From the IMG/VR virus record IMGVR_UViG_3300045020_000095, positions 1-43,574 of that record: DNA of 43,574 bases. One strand, given 5' to 3'. Below are positions 21,977 to 29,849 of this stretch, piece after piece. Under the pieces are notes generated by a model. The model saw only the letters and a list, made by a program, of their open reading frames with translations, did not search any database and was not told the DNA's origin. The DNA comes from a virus. Every line of letters starts with the position of its first letter. Position 1 is the stretch's first letter. The position numbers and the translations under genes were made by a program.

Positions 21977-23647
21977 TTACGCGGCCCGTCCTTTCGCGGC
22001 AATCTTCGCCGCGTCCTCAGGCATCCCCAGCCGCTGGAAGACATCAACAGCGCCCTCCTCTTCGGCTTCGCGAAGCTTACGTTCCCGCTTGGCCTGCTTC
22101 GCTGCTTCCTTGGCGTCGATCTCGACCGGAGCGGCGATCCCGAGCCCGCGCACCGTCGCCGGAGCGACCACGCCGAGCAGCGCGGCAACACGCTTCGCTT
22201 CGGCCATCACCAACTCTTCGAACTTTTTGGTATCGAGCGCGCCTTCCGTGAGGGGGAACGCTTCGGGCTTGTCGAGCACCCGGGTGATGATTTCCTGTTT
22301 TGCCGCCTCGTGAAGATTCAGCGGAGAGAGCACGCGGGTTGCTTCCACCAGCGCATCGCCGCGCAAAGCGCGAGAGCGAAGCGGCGCGGTTGCGCTTTCC
22401 ACGAGCCGTTTAACGTCGGCTTCGGTCATATCGACCTCCTGTTGATTTGCGGCTCGCGCCGATTCGGAAAGAAATAGGCCGCCAGCTCCGGCACGCGTCA
22501 CCATGTCGGCGCCTTCGGCGGATGTGAACTCGTGGAGAACGGGAACACCTTCCCGGATGACGGGCTTGCCGGATTCGTGGAGCGCGCTTCCGTTGGCGCG
22601 GATACTGACACCGGCGTACGGTCCCTTTTCCTGGATGGTCTGGGCGTGGTCGCTAAAGGGCTTGATTTCGCTATAGAGACCCTTCCCGGAATCCTTCCCG
22701 TCTTTCCCGATGTACGATTCAAGCCACTCGGCATCGTGTGCGAGAACCGCACCCCAATCCTTGACGGAGCCTTCCGGCCTTGCGGCCTCTTCCGCCTTGG
22801 TAGGATGATCAATTCGCATCGGCAGGCCGGCGTGGAAGATCTTGTCTGAGGCTGCCTGTTTCAGCGCGGCCTCTGTGTACCATGCGCTAGAGCCTTTGCC
22901 GGGAGCGATGAGCTTAATCTTCTTACCGACCGTGAAAGCTTCGCGGAGTTCGATATCTACAGGGAACGAGACGGATTCGCAAAGCTTGAGTGTTCCGCGC
23001 TCAACTGTTTCACCTGCTGCACTTTCCGCGGTGGACGTATCCCCATCGCCCTGCCACGCCTTTGGCAGGTATTTGGTCCAGCCCTTCCGCTTCGCAATCG
23101 CGATGATCCTAGCCTTGAGCGTCGAAGCGCCCACGTTCTTGTCGCCCGCTCGACCCATTGAATGAACCGCAGCGGAGATATCGCCGGGCGTGTTGATCGG
23201 GAAGGATTTGCCTTTGCCCGCAAAATCCTCGGGTGCCATCTTCTCCCGTTCGCCCTTCGAAATAAACCGTTCGCACAGCGGAAGTGGGCCTTTGGTGTAG
23301 AGCCCGGCTTCCATCATCGAAGCGTAATTGTCGTCGTCGTCAGCTTCCTCTTCGTAGGTGGTCCGCGGGACAACGTTCTTGGAGGAATCGATATCGACGT
23401 TGGCGACCTGCTTGCCGCCCTGGCTCTGGATCTCATACGGAGCGCTACGGATATCTCCGTCACAGTTATAAATGCAATCGCCGGAATCACCGTCGCCGTT
23501 GTGGTCGATATAGCTCGCCCACTTGCCTGTGCCACGGTGTTTGTCCTGGATGGTGTCGCTGAGCCGCTTCGCCACGTCCGAATGCATCAGGTCAGCTGAT
23601 TCCTGAAGACGGAGGGCTACGGCCACGTACGGCGTGCGAAGTACCAT
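21977..23647 (-). CDS. Prohead protease fused to scaffold, with extra amino domain
   Basis: A 556-aa protein. Residues about 120-195 ('EKMAPEDFAGKGKSFPINTP', 'MGRAGDKNVGASTLKARIIA') match a short domain seen in phage head proteins (DUF6582-like). Residues 220-400 form the protease: 'GLPMRIDHPTKAEEAARPEG' (catalytic His) and 'GPYAGVSIRANGSALHESGK' (catalytic Ser), then 'FTSAEGADMVTRAGAGGLF'. The last 150 residues are helical and charged, as in scaffolds cleaved after assembly. The start ATG 23647 has TACTAT eight bases upstream and no Shine-Dalgarno sequence. Confidence 0.82.
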   Translation of the reverse strand: MVLRTPYVAVALRLQESADLMHSDVAKRLSDTIQDKHRGTGKWASYIDHNGDGDSGDCIYNCDGDIRSAPYEIQSQGGKQVANVDIDSSKNVVPRTTYEEEADDDDNYASMMEAGLYTKGPLPLCERFISKGEREKMAPEDFAGKGKSFPINTPGDISAAVHSMGRAGDKNVGASTLKARIIAIAKRKGWTKYLPKAWQGDGDTSTAESAAGETVERGTLKLCESVSFPVDIELREAFTVGKKIKLIAPGKGSSAWYTEAALKQAASDKIFHAGLPMRIDHPTKAEEAARPEGSVKDWGAVLAHDAEWLESYIGKDGKDSGKGLYSEIKPFSDHAQTIQEKGPYAGVSIRANGSALHESGKPVIREGVPVLHEFTSAEGADMVTRAGAGGLFLSESARAANQQEVDMTEADVKRLVESATAPLRSRALRGDALVEATRVLSPLNLHEAAKQEIITRVLDKPEAFPLTEGALDTKKFEELVMAEAKRVAALLGVVAPATVRGLGIAAPVEIDAKEAAKQAKRERKLREAEEEGAVDVFQRLGMPEDAAKIAAKGRAA

Positions 23648-23680
23648 TGACAGGCATAGTACTACGGGATTTGCTAGGCT
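23640..23680. promoter_or_regulatory. Divergent promoter region with AGTACCATTGAC
   Basis: Plus strand: AGTACCATTGAC at 23640-23651 with TTGACA at 23647-23652; TTTGCT at 17 bp (23670-23675) would be its -10, leading to ATG 23689. Minus strand: GTACTATG places TACTAT at 23661-23656, eight bases before ATG 23647. The -35 of one promoter thus overlaps the start codon of the opposing gene. Confidence 0.5.
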
Positions 23681-23688
23681 CAGTAGAA

Positions 23689-24006
23689 ATGGGCAAAGAT
23701 TCCGCTGTAACGATTACCGAAGCCGAGGTCTGTTCGCACTGTGGAAAGGAGCCTAGGGCACTTGGGCACCGCTGGTGTGCGCCGTGCAAAGCAGAGGCTC
23801 AGCGGCGCTATGATACGGAACGGGAAAAGATGATCGAGGCGCGGGGATTTGCGGCTGGGGTGTCAGCGATGAGGAGCGTGCTCTTGGCCGGGATGCTCAA
23901 CGCGCACCCGGCGGCCGTGCTCAAGGTCGGTGAGTTTGCCAACTACGTCAGCTCGACTCCGGTGCCAACACGGTCACAACCCGTAGCTGATAGTCAGGGT
24001 GGTTGA
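23689..24006 (+). CDS. Small zinc-ribbon protein on the strand opposite the head genes
   Basis: A 105-aa protein from ATG 23689 (MGKDSAVTITEAEVCSHCGK); a TTG at 23647 in frame would overlap the opposing start and is not favoured. CSHC and CAPC (residues 15-18 and 30-33) form a likely zinc ribbon. A helical, Arg/Glu-rich stretch follows ('EAQRRYDTEREKMIEARGF'). It stands alone on the plus strand within the minus-strand head block, with its own promoter, like a moron. It overlaps the 3' end of the opposing gene by 33 bp. Confidence 0.72.
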   Translation: MGKDSAVTITEAEVCSHCGKEPRALGHRWCAPCKAEAQRRYDTEREKMIEARGFAAGVSAMRSVLLAGMLNAHPAAVLKVGEFANYVSSTPVPTRSQPVADSQGG

Positions 24007-24252
24007 GTTGGGCACGTAGGCGTGCACCTGGTTGAGCTGGATCGTGTCAATCCGGTCGTCACTATTCACACGGAAGGTCACCGGAACGCTCTCGGGCAAC
24101 TCCACACCCTGCGCGGCACCGGTGCTTGAGTCTCCGATCCGCGCTGTGCCGCCAATGGCGCACACGGTGAGCTGGCGCGCCTGTTGGGCTCCGGTCGAGA
24201 GTGGGACCGTGGCGCCAGCACCGGCGATGTCTGGGAGCGATGAGAGTTGCAT
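23974..24252 (-). CDS. Small conserved structural-type protein
   Basis: A 92-aa beta-rich protein from ATG 24252 (MQLSSLPDIAGAGATVPLST). 'ARQLTVCAIGGTARIGDSST' and 'NQVHAYVPNSTTLTISYGL' follow a pattern common to small phage proteins next to head genes, which present one Ig-like or beta-sandwich unit. It starts seven bases after the stop of the gp10-like gene. A minor head or decoration protein is likely. Confidence 0.65.
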   Translation of the reverse strand: MQLSSLPDIAGAGATVPLSTGAQQARQLTVCAIGGTARIGDSSTGAAQGVELPESVPVTFRVNSDDRIDTIQLNQVHAYVPNSTTLTISYGL

Positions 24253-24259
24253 GCGGGGA

Positions 24260-24667
24260 TTATAGCGCGCTTCTGATCGCCGTGGCGACGATGTCGAGAT
24301 AGCTCCCAGCCAACTCGTCAAGCGCCGGGCGCATGTACGGCTCCGGCACCATCCCGGGCCAAGACTCCTTGTACGGGCCTGGACCGTGAAGTGGGGATTC
24401 CTGCCCGCGGCGTCCAGTCCCGAACTCGACGTAGAACATGTAGAAAATATCCGGGCCCCACGCTGCCCACGCGCTCGAAGCATCGCTACCGTTCTTGATG
24501 GTGATCGAATCGGCGAGTGCGCCCGTGTCGCGCGGAACGATGGAGGTGGAAATACTGAATCCTGCGTTTGCGGCGTCCATGACGCCCTGCTGAGCACCAG
24601 CAGCGATTTTTGAAAGGAAGCTGCTGGTGTTCGCAAGGTTGAACGTAGCTTTCGCGGTGAGTCCCAC
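24260..24667 (-). CDS. HK97 gp10-like tail completion / neck protein
   Basis: A 135-aa protein. 'SIVPRDTGALADSITIKNGS', 'YMFYVEFGTGRRGQ' and 'PYMRPALDELAGSY' are the hallmarks of the HK97 gp10 family (PRDTGxLxxSI, YxxFxExGT, PFMRPAxd). It takes part in joining tails to heads. Unusually, it is encoded upstream of the protease and capsid genes rather than between adaptor and tail tube genes. GTG start follows the upstream TAA directly. Confidence 0.82.
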   Translation of the reverse strand: MGLTAKATFNLANTSSFLSKIAAGAQQGVMDAANAGFSISTSIVPRDTGALADSITIKNGSDASSAWAAWGPDIFYMFYVEFGTGRRGQESPLHGPGPYKESWPGMVPEPYMRPALDELAGSYLDIVATAIRSAL

Positions 24668-24895
24668 TTAGCTCGAGGCGGGGGTTGTCGGAGCAGCCGG
24701 AATGGTCGCGGCCTGGGTCGCCAGCGCTGCGGACTGCGTCACGATGGCAGCGAGCGCCGCTGTGTCGGCGGGGTTGAGTTCGGAGGTTTGGGAGCTCTCG
24801 AAGTTTTGGATTGCGGTATCGAGAGCAGTGATGCCGGCCGCGATTGCGGATAGGCTGGATTGAACGGCGGCGAGTTGTGAAGAGACGGAGGCCAT
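24668..24895 (-). CDS. Small helical protein
   Basis: A 75-aa protein from ATG 24895, chosen because AAGGA lies just before it; a GTG at 24940 is possible. It is a run of Ala/Ser/Gln-rich heptads ('SSQLAAVQSSLSAIAAGITA', 'ALAAIVTQSAALATQAATI'), so a coiled coil with a Pro-rich end. Such short coiled coils lie near head genes in other phages; function unknown. Confidence 0.65.
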   Translation of the reverse strand: MASVSSQLAAVQSSLSAIAAGITALDTAIQNFESSQTSELNPADTAALAAIVTQSAALATQAATIPAAPTTPASS

Positions 24896-24982
24896 AAGTT
24901 CCTTGATCCTTTCGAGTAGCGCTTGGCGCTGGGGTTGCACTCACCCACGGTACCAGAGTTCTAGGGCGCTTTCTAGGGTGAA

Positions 24983-25018
24983 AGTACTATTGATCGGTTC
25001 GAAACACAGCCGCACAAT
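24983..25018 (+). promoter_or_regulatory. Promoter with AGTACTATTGAT element, leaderless start
   Basis: AGTACTATTGAT at 24983-24994 includes TTGATC (24990-24995); 17 bp later is CACAAT (25013-25018) and six bases later the ATG at 25025. Just upstream TTCTAGGG occurs twice, 12 bp apart (24959 and 24971), which might be an operator. Confidence 0.65.
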
Positions 25019-25024
25019 CGACTC

Positions 25025-25270
25025 ATGAGCGGGATCAAGCACATCAACGAATACCAACTCCGGAAGGCCCGCGTCATCGTGGCCTTCCTCGTGGGGTGCC
25101 AGCAGAACTCAACGCTGACGCGTCACCAGCTCGCGCAGGTCGTCGCGATCATGGACGCCGAGCAGTGGCAGAAAGTGGCGTTCTCCGCCGGCGTCCCGGT
25201 GGCAGACATCAAGGCGAAGGCGGCTGTACTGGCGCTCTTACGCAACCGCGAGATTCATTGCGTCAGCTAA
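25025..25270 (+). CDS. Small plus-strand protein inside the head block
   Basis: An 81-aa helical protein (MSGIKHINEYQLRKARVIVA, 'LTRHQLAQVVAIMDAEQWQK', 'VPVADIKAKAAVLALLR'). Two or three helices might form a helix-turn-helix, so a regulator is possible but not shown. No Shine-Dalgarno sequence; start defined by the promoter at 24983-25018. Overlaps the 3' end of the opposing phosphatase gene by 33 bp, exactly as the other plus-strand gene at 23689 does. Confidence 0.7.
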   Translation: MSGIKHINEYQLRKARVIVAFLVGCQQNSTLTRHQLAQVVAIMDAEQWQKVAFSAGVPVADIKAKAAVLALLRNREIHCVS

Positions 25271-25789
25271 ATCCCGCGCTGCCTCGATAATCGCTGCCGC
25301 CTCGATTTCTTTCCCCACCAGTTTCGGATCAACGAACCAGTGGAGCCGTGCCACGACCTGCTCATGCGTGTCGCGGTCCATCGTCTGCTGTGACACGTGC
25401 GCGATCGCGCCATGCTCGAAGCGGATCGAGCCTCCGTTGATCAGCCAAGCGAGAAGTAGATTGATCGATGGATCGTGGCCCACGATGAGGACGTGTTGAG
25501 ACTGCTGTCCGAGCCGCTCGATTTCCTTCCAGGCGTCTTCCGGCTTCGCGTCGGGCTCCAGCATTCTGGTGGTGGTGACGTACGATCCCAGCGCATCCGC
25601 CATGATCTCGGCTGTCTCGAGCGCGCGCGCGAATGGCGAACTGATCACGATGTCCACGCGCCCGATATCGGCAACAAGAAACGCGGCCATCTGTGCGGCC
25701 TGCTTCTTTCCCGCTTCGGTGAGCTGGCGGGTCGCGTCCATCGGGTGACCGGGAACGGGTTCGGCGTGACGCTGGAGGTAGAGTTTCAC
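25238..25789 (-). CDS. SixA-like histidine phosphatase
   Basis: A 183-aa protein from GTG 25789 (VKLYLQRHAEPVPGHPMDAT). It has the histidine phosphatase signature: LxRHAEP at the amino end, 'ISSPFARALETAEIMADAL' (second Arg), and 'HVLIVGHDPSINLLLAWLIN' (catalytic His). Closest in pattern to SixA phosphohistidine phosphatases, which act on phosphorelay proteins in the cytoplasm. Start overlaps the upstream TGA as GTGA, with AGGTGAT before it. It is rare to see this enzyme inside a phage head operon; a host-derived metabolic or signalling gene seems likely. Confidence 0.85.
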   Translation of the reverse strand: MKLYLQRHAEPVPGHPMDATRQLTEAGKKQAAQMAAFLVADIGRVDIVISSPFARALETAEIMADALGSYVTTTRMLEPDAKPEDAWKEIERLGQQSQHVLIVGHDPSINLLLAWLINGGSIRFEHGAIAHVSQQTMDRDTHEQVVARLHWFVDPKLVGKEIEAAAIIEAARDLADAMNLAVA

Positions 25790-26034
25790 CGAATCACCTG
25801 GGCCCAGACGTGCGCAACCCACGTGCGGATTTCGCCGACCATCGTCGGGCGATACTCGATCCCGCATCGTGGACACGTCCACGTAACAGCCTTGTCGAGC
25901 AATCCTTGCCGCGCGTCTCGCTCAAAGCGCGCCTTGCAACACGGATCAGGCTCCATGATCGTCTGAAGCACGCCGCGCCCCTGCTCTTCGAGCTTCTTGC
26001 GCTTCTCGGCTTCGGTGATTTCGCGGATGTTCAC
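25786..26034 (-). CDS. Small zinc-binding protein downstream of portal
   Basis: An 82-aa protein starting at GTG 26034, overlapping the portal TGA as GTGA. It is basic and helical at first ('REITEAEKRKKLEEQGRG'), then has 'DPCCKARFERDARQG' and 'WTCPRCGIEYRPTMVG', a CC...CPRC zinc site. Role unknown; coupling to portal and phosphatase suggests co-expression with head genes. Confidence 0.72.
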   Translation of the reverse strand: MNIREITEAEKRKKLEEQGRGVLQTIMEPDPCCKARFERDARQGLLDKAVTWTCPRCGIEYRPTMVGEIRTWVAHVWAQVIR

Positions 26035-28067
26035 GCCGCCCTCTTGCGTACGGCCTCAACCAGCCGCGCCAGTTTCTGCACGAAGGCGCTTTCCTGCGCC
26101 GGCTGGGCGCCAGGTGCTTCCGGCGTTCCCGGTGGCGCTGGAGCCGCGGTTGTCGCCGGAGCTGGCGACCCACCGGGCAACTGCGGCTGTCCACCCGGAT
26201 TGGGCAGCGCCTTGCCGATGGGTGGCGGAAGATCCGCTTTCGTGCGCGACGGATCGTAGGCCGGCTCGTACCCAGGCGTACCTTTAACCCCAGACGGAGT
26301 TTCCGGGTACATCTTGTCCAGGATCTCCTCAGGATCTTCTACGCCGAGTGTCTCGAACAACAGCCGTACGCCTTCGCGCTCATCGATACCAACGATCTGA
26401 CCGCCCTTGTTCTCGAGCGTCATCGCGGTTGCAATGGCCGCAATGATCGCCGGCATGTCACCTTCACGAATAGCCGGAAAGGTGACGCGCACCTGAATCT
26501 CATTCGCCTTCGGCGGCGCCTTTTCGTCGTAAACTCGAAGCCCATTCGGCAGTGTCTTCCGCGGTGCCTCGGTGATCGAAACAACGTTTCCGGCTCCCAG
26601 AGACTCTCGCAGTTTGCCGCTTGTGGCGCCAGCCGACACGCTCAAAACGAATTTGGAAATGGTCACCAAATCGTCTTCCCATTCCATTTGACGCGCGCGC
26701 ATTCCGAGTTCGGTTGGACGGTCGAGCGTCGTCGCTGTTGAGAGATTCGAGGTCTCCATGTCACCCAACCAGGTCGGTGGAATTCCGAAGACATTCCCGA
26801 TGTACACGTTGTACGTGAGCCCTTCTTTCGGGTCGAGAGACTTGCCCCGCGAGTTCACCATCTCCCACTGCGTACCGGGCCCGTGGGCGAGTTGCGAGGC
26901 TATCACTGGCGTCGGGTTTGTATCCCACAGGGAGTTTCCCGGCGAAGTGTTTACCTGGGTCTGAAGCTGGCGCTTGGTTCCTTCGATCGCGCCTTGACCG
27001 CCCTTGGTTGTGATGTCCCAGGCGATTTGCGCGTGAGATGCCGCGAGCGTTGCACAGCTCTGCATGTAACGTGCGGCGGTCTTCACCCATTCGAGCGCCG
27101 GGTATCCCTCCGGGCATCCGAAATGCCACTTTGCGATGCCCCCAGACTTGCGGTGCAAAATGGGGCTGTCCCAGTACACCGGGTCAACCCCGATAGTCTC
27201 TCCAATTCCAGGCGGCTTAACATAACCGAGCGCCGGGTACCAGGCTATCTGCTGAACGCGTGAAGTTGATCCGGTCGATGGATCGAATTGAGTATTGGTC
27301 CAAATGCGCTTAAACAACTGTTCCTTGTCGCTGTCGTTTGGATCGGTGATGATTTCCTGGATCTCTGTTGCGTCGATGCGGCGCGCGTCCACTTTCCCTG
27401 ATTCCGCTGTGTCGCAAAAGAACACCCAGAAGAGATTTCCGTCCATCGACTTTGCCCGCTGCGTTGCCAGCAAAGCCGTGGGGCCGAACGTATGGCGGTT
27501 GCGCTCAAAGAAATCTTGCAGCACATCGTTTGCGGTGGTGTTGGTGCTCGTAATTTCCACGCCGCGGCCGAACACGTACGCTGCGACAACGTCGATTGCA
27601 CGGCGGAGGAGGGGTTGTTTGACGTAGTACAGCCGCGAAATCAGGATGATCTGCTGAATACCCCATCGTGAGAACTCCAGCCAGCTCAGATTAATCTCAC
27701 GACGCCAGTCAACGTTTTGCAGCGCCAGTTCAATATCGCCAAACGCGCCAATGGCGGAGACTGGAATGGTTTCGCGGAGCCCGCTAAGGGCCGCTTCCTG
27801 AATCCGCAGCATGACGCGGTTGGCTTCCTGGATGAGCGCCGGGCCGGGCATCGCGTACGCTGGCCCACTGCCGCACATCATTCGGGCTTCGACCATCTCC
27901 GAGGCCATCTCGCGGAAGCGATAGAACGACGTCGACTCGTCGGGCGTGAGGCGCGATATCAGCTCGCGGAGAACGCGGTTTTCACCGGCATGGTCGTAGG
28001 GGACCGGAGGCGGAGCGAGTGCCCGCGTCCACCGGAGCAGCAGGGCGCGCAAGAACCGCTTGAACAT
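26031..28067 (-). CDS. Portal protein
   Basis: A 678-aa protein. The central part has portal features: 'WLEFSRWGIQQIILISRLYY' then 'VKQPLLRRAIDVVAAYVFGR' (the family's 'NP..r..v......lvG'), 'GNLFWVFF', 'RIDATEIQEIITDPNDSDK', and 'FGIPPTWLGDMETSNLSTAT'. The carboxy tail is Pro/Ala-rich. It forms the dodecameric DNA gate at one capsid vertex. It starts 16 bases after the stop of a glycosyltransferase-like gene, without Shine-Dalgarno sequence but with TATACT six bases before the ATG. Confidence 0.88.
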   Translation of the reverse strand: MFKRFLRALLLRWTRALAPPPVPYDHAGENRVLRELISRLTPDESTSFYRFREMASEMVEARMMCGSGPAYAMPGPALIQEANRVMLRIQEAALSGLRETIPVSAIGAFGDIELALQNVDWRREINLSWLEFSRWGIQQIILISRLYYVKQPLLRRAIDVVAAYVFGRGVEITSTNTTANDVLQDFFERNRHTFGPTALLATQRAKSMDGNLFWVFFCDTAESGKVDARRIDATEIQEIITDPNDSDKEQLFKRIWTNTQFDPSTGSTSRVQQIAWYPALGYVKPPGIGETIGVDPVYWDSPILHRKSGGIAKWHFGCPEGYPALEWVKTAARYMQSCATLAASHAQIAWDITTKGGQGAIEGTKRQLQTQVNTSPGNSLWDTNPTPVIASQLAHGPGTQWEMVNSRGKSLDPKEGLTYNVYIGNVFGIPPTWLGDMETSNLSTATTLDRPTELGMRARQMEWEDDLVTISKFVLSVSAGATSGKLRESLGAGNVVSITEAPRKTLPNGLRVYDEKAPPKANEIQVRVTFPAIREGDMPAIIAAIATAMTLENKGGQIVGIDEREGVRLLFETLGVEDPEEILDKMYPETPSGVKGTPGYEPAYDPSRTKADLPPPIGKALPNPGGQPQLPGGSPAPATTAAPAPPGTPEAPGAQPAQESAFVQKLARLVEAVRKRAA

Positions 28068-28073
28068 GCGGAT

Positions 28074-28079
28074 AGTATA
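28074..28079 (-). promoter_or_regulatory. -10-like element before portal
   Basis: On the minus strand TATACT (28079-28074) lies six bases before ATG 28067, inside an imperfect palindrome GCGGTATACTATCCGC. No Shine-Dalgarno sequence is present and no clear -35. It could start a leaderless head transcript inside the long operon. Confidence 0.45.
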
Positions 28080-28082
28080 CCG

Positions 28083-29087
28083 CTAGACCACTCCAAAGAA
28101 ATCCAACCCGGCGAAGGTCTTTGCTCCGTGCTCGGCAATTAGCCGTCTCAGCGCGATCTCCTGCCAAGGAGCCTCGGTCTCGGAAACATCGAGATAGCTC
28201 ATCTCGGCAATTAGCCGTCTCAGCGCGATCTCCTGCCAAGGAGCCTCGGTCTCGGAAACATCGAGATAGCTCATCAGGTGCGCATACGGTAGCCACCACT
28301 CAAGCGGAACCGGAGCCGTGGTGTGCTTTGCCGGATCGCTATCGTAAACGGCGCGGCCATACATGGCGTTCAGCTCCTCCTTGAGTTCGTAATCCGTGTT
28401 GCACTTTTTTCCATTGAGCATCGTCGGCGCTGGCCACCGGAGAACCTCGACCGCCTTGTATAGCGCCTGCTTGGCGCGAAGTCTCCGCTGGCTGAGGAAC
28501 TGGAGGTGCATGATACCGCCCTGCTCCGGTTTGAGCGGTGCGTGAAAGTTGCGTCCGATTCCCATCGGGTTGCGGTGGTGGAAATCGCGACCACCATCGT
28601 GAAGCGCCCAGTGCGCGCTTGGCTCGTCTTTGAAGGCCATTGAGACCTGCTGGCCCGGTCCCCAGATCCCGGAAGTGAGGTAACGGTCAGTGGTGCGCGG
28701 AAGCGCTAGCCAGGGAAGCTGGAGGACGGTCGACGGCTTGATCTCACTCACAAGGCATTCGATGCGCACCTTGCCGTTGTCGATCAGTAAATTGCCGGTC
28801 AGGATCTCGTCCGCGTCGATCATCGCGATGTGCGTTGCGCCGCGCTCTCTCGCGGCCACTAGCAAGCGCTGCCGATGCGCCATTTCGGCCCACTCGTGTT
28901 GCGGTTGGATCACGATTGTCACGCGCCCGGGATGCTCGTCCCTTACAAAGCAAGCGATTTGCGCGGAGTGGTCCGTGCACGCGTGCAGGCCGATAATCAA
29001 CTCATCGCACCACATCAGCGCGGCGCGCGCGGTGAGACCCAGGCACCACTCTTCGTTGCGGACAGGCATGATACAAGTAAGTTTCAT
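28083..29087 (-). CDS. Family 2-like glycosyltransferase with internal 24-aa duplication
   Basis: A 334-aa protein. 'MKLTCIMPVRNEEWCLGLTA' and 'MWCDELIIGLHACTDHSAQI' are the nucleotide-sugar-binding start of GT-A glycosyltransferases, and 'THIAMIDADEIL' supplies the DxD metal site. Near the end MSYLDVSETEAPWQEIALRR plus LIAE occurs twice in a row, from a 72-bp tandem duplication. It is coupled by ATGA to the gene upstream. Likely sugar transfer to a virion protein, host glycan or modified DNA; substrate cannot be told. Confidence 0.75.
   Translation of the reverse strand: MKLTCIMPVRNEEWCLGLTARAALMWCDELIIGLHACTDHSAQIACFVRDEHPGRVTIVIQPQHEWAEMAHRQRLLVAARERGATHIAMIDADEILTGNLLIDNGKVRIECLVSEIKPSTVLQLPWLALPRTTDRYLTSGIWGPGQQVSMAFKDEPSAHWALHDGGRDFHHRNPMGIGRNFHAPLKPEQGGIMHLQFLSQRRLRAKQALYKAVEVLRWPAPTMLNGKKCNTDYELKEELNAMYGRAVYDSDPAKHTTAPVPLEWWLPYAHLMSYLDVSETEAPWQEIALRRLIAEMSYLDVSETEAPWQEIALRRLIAEHGAKTFAGLDFFGVV
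28131..28274 (-). repeat. Perfect 72-bp tandem duplication
   Basis: Positions 28131-28202 and 28203-28274 are identical. The length is a multiple of three, so the frame is kept and 24 residues are repeated. The identity points to a very recent event or an assembly error. Confidence 0.95.
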
Positions 29088-29239
29088 AGCGTCCAGCCTG
29101 AAGAAATTACCACCGAGTCTGCGCCGAATATCTCAATCAGGATGGCCCGGCGAAGAAAGTCCCGCGCTAGTTGTTTCCGCGCGCGCCGCAAAAACTCAAG
29201 CTCAATCAGAGTAAAATCCTGCACCGCCGCCTCGGTCAT
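29084..29239 (-). CDS. Small hypothetical protein
   Basis: A 51-aa protein from ATG 29239 (MTEAAVQDFTLIELEFLRRA), with ATGA overlaps to both neighbours. Helical and Arg-rich ('ARKQLARDFLRRAILIEIFG'). No family recognised; support comes from coupling on both sides. Confidence 0.6.
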   Translation of the reverse strand: MTEAAVQDFTLIELEFLRRARKQLARDFLRRAILIEIFGADSVVISSGWTL

Positions 29240-29505
29240 GATGGCTTCGCCGCCTCCTGCACATTGGCCCATTCCACGAACCCTGGATTGATCTGCCGCA
29301 CAACCGCTATGGCCTTACAGGGAACGCGCAGTCCGGCCGCGCCGGCCGCCGCGGCTTCCGCGTCCGTGAAGATGCGATCCAGTTTGGCCAGAACGAGCTC
29401 GCCGCCGTCGCGGGCGAACATCGCGCAACGGTGCTTCTTGCAGAGGGCACGGAACTCTTCGAGGATATCGGCAGCGCGCTCTGGGTCGTTGGGGTCGATG
29501 ATCAC
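29236..29505 (-). CDS. Small hypothetical protein
   Basis: An 89-aa protein from GTG 29505, overlapping the upstream TGA as GTGA. It starts 'IIDPNDPERAADILEEFRAL', and has alpha/beta make-up with 'LVLAKLDRIFTDAEAAAAGA'. No motif recognised. It is part of a row of small coupled genes between the glycosyltransferases. Confidence 0.65.
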   Translation of the reverse strand: MIIDPNDPERAADILEEFRALCKKHRCAMFARDGGELVLAKLDRIFTDAEAAAAGAAGLRVPCKAIAVVRQINPGFVEWANVQEAAKPS

Positions 29506-29849
29506 TTTTCCCCCCGTGAATATTTTGTCTCGATAACGCGCATAATGGATTCCCCCGCCCGCTTGATCGCGTCATTCGCCGCGCTGTACAACTCAATCAG
29601 ATCAAGCGCCTCTGGTTTCTTGCGACACTCTTCGCACAGCACCACAGGGAAGGGCGCGCTTGGCGCGGAAGAAAAAAAGACCAGCGGAGTGATATTAAAC
29701 TCCGTAGAAACCCTAACGGCGTGCGTGGCTGAGTGATGAGAGCACAATCTAATATGGCACCCGAGGCATCCCTCCGCCTCCGAAACTTCCCTGTCGCATT
29801 CCGGGATGGAGCATATCGCCACTGTCACGGTTTTTGTTCGCGGGGTCAT
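29502..29849 (-). CDS. Small Cys/His-rich zinc-binding protein
   Basis: A 115-aa protein from ATG 29849 (MTPRTKTVTVAICSIPECDR), overlapping the upstream TGA as ATGA. Cys and His residues are spaced 'C...CD', 'CLGCHIRLCSHH' and 'CEEC', able to bind two zinc ions, somewhat like B-box or ClpX-type fingers. Helical end 'YSAANDAIKRAGESIMRVIE'. Function unknown. Confidence 0.68.
   Translation of the reverse strand: MTPRTKTVTVAICSIPECDREVSEAEGCLGCHIRLCSHHSATHAVRVSTEFNITPLVFFSSAPSAPFPVVLCEECRKKPEALDLIELYSAANDAIKRAGESIMRVIETKYSRGEK

Noticed and set aside
23647-23688. Earlier TTG start of the plus-strand zinc protein
   Set aside because: It would put the start inside the -35 element and on top of the opposing ATG; ATG 23689 is preferred.
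24985-25020. tRNA-like T-loop (GGTTCGAA)
   Set aside because: No cloverleaf can be built around it; the stretch is the promoter of the 25025 gene.
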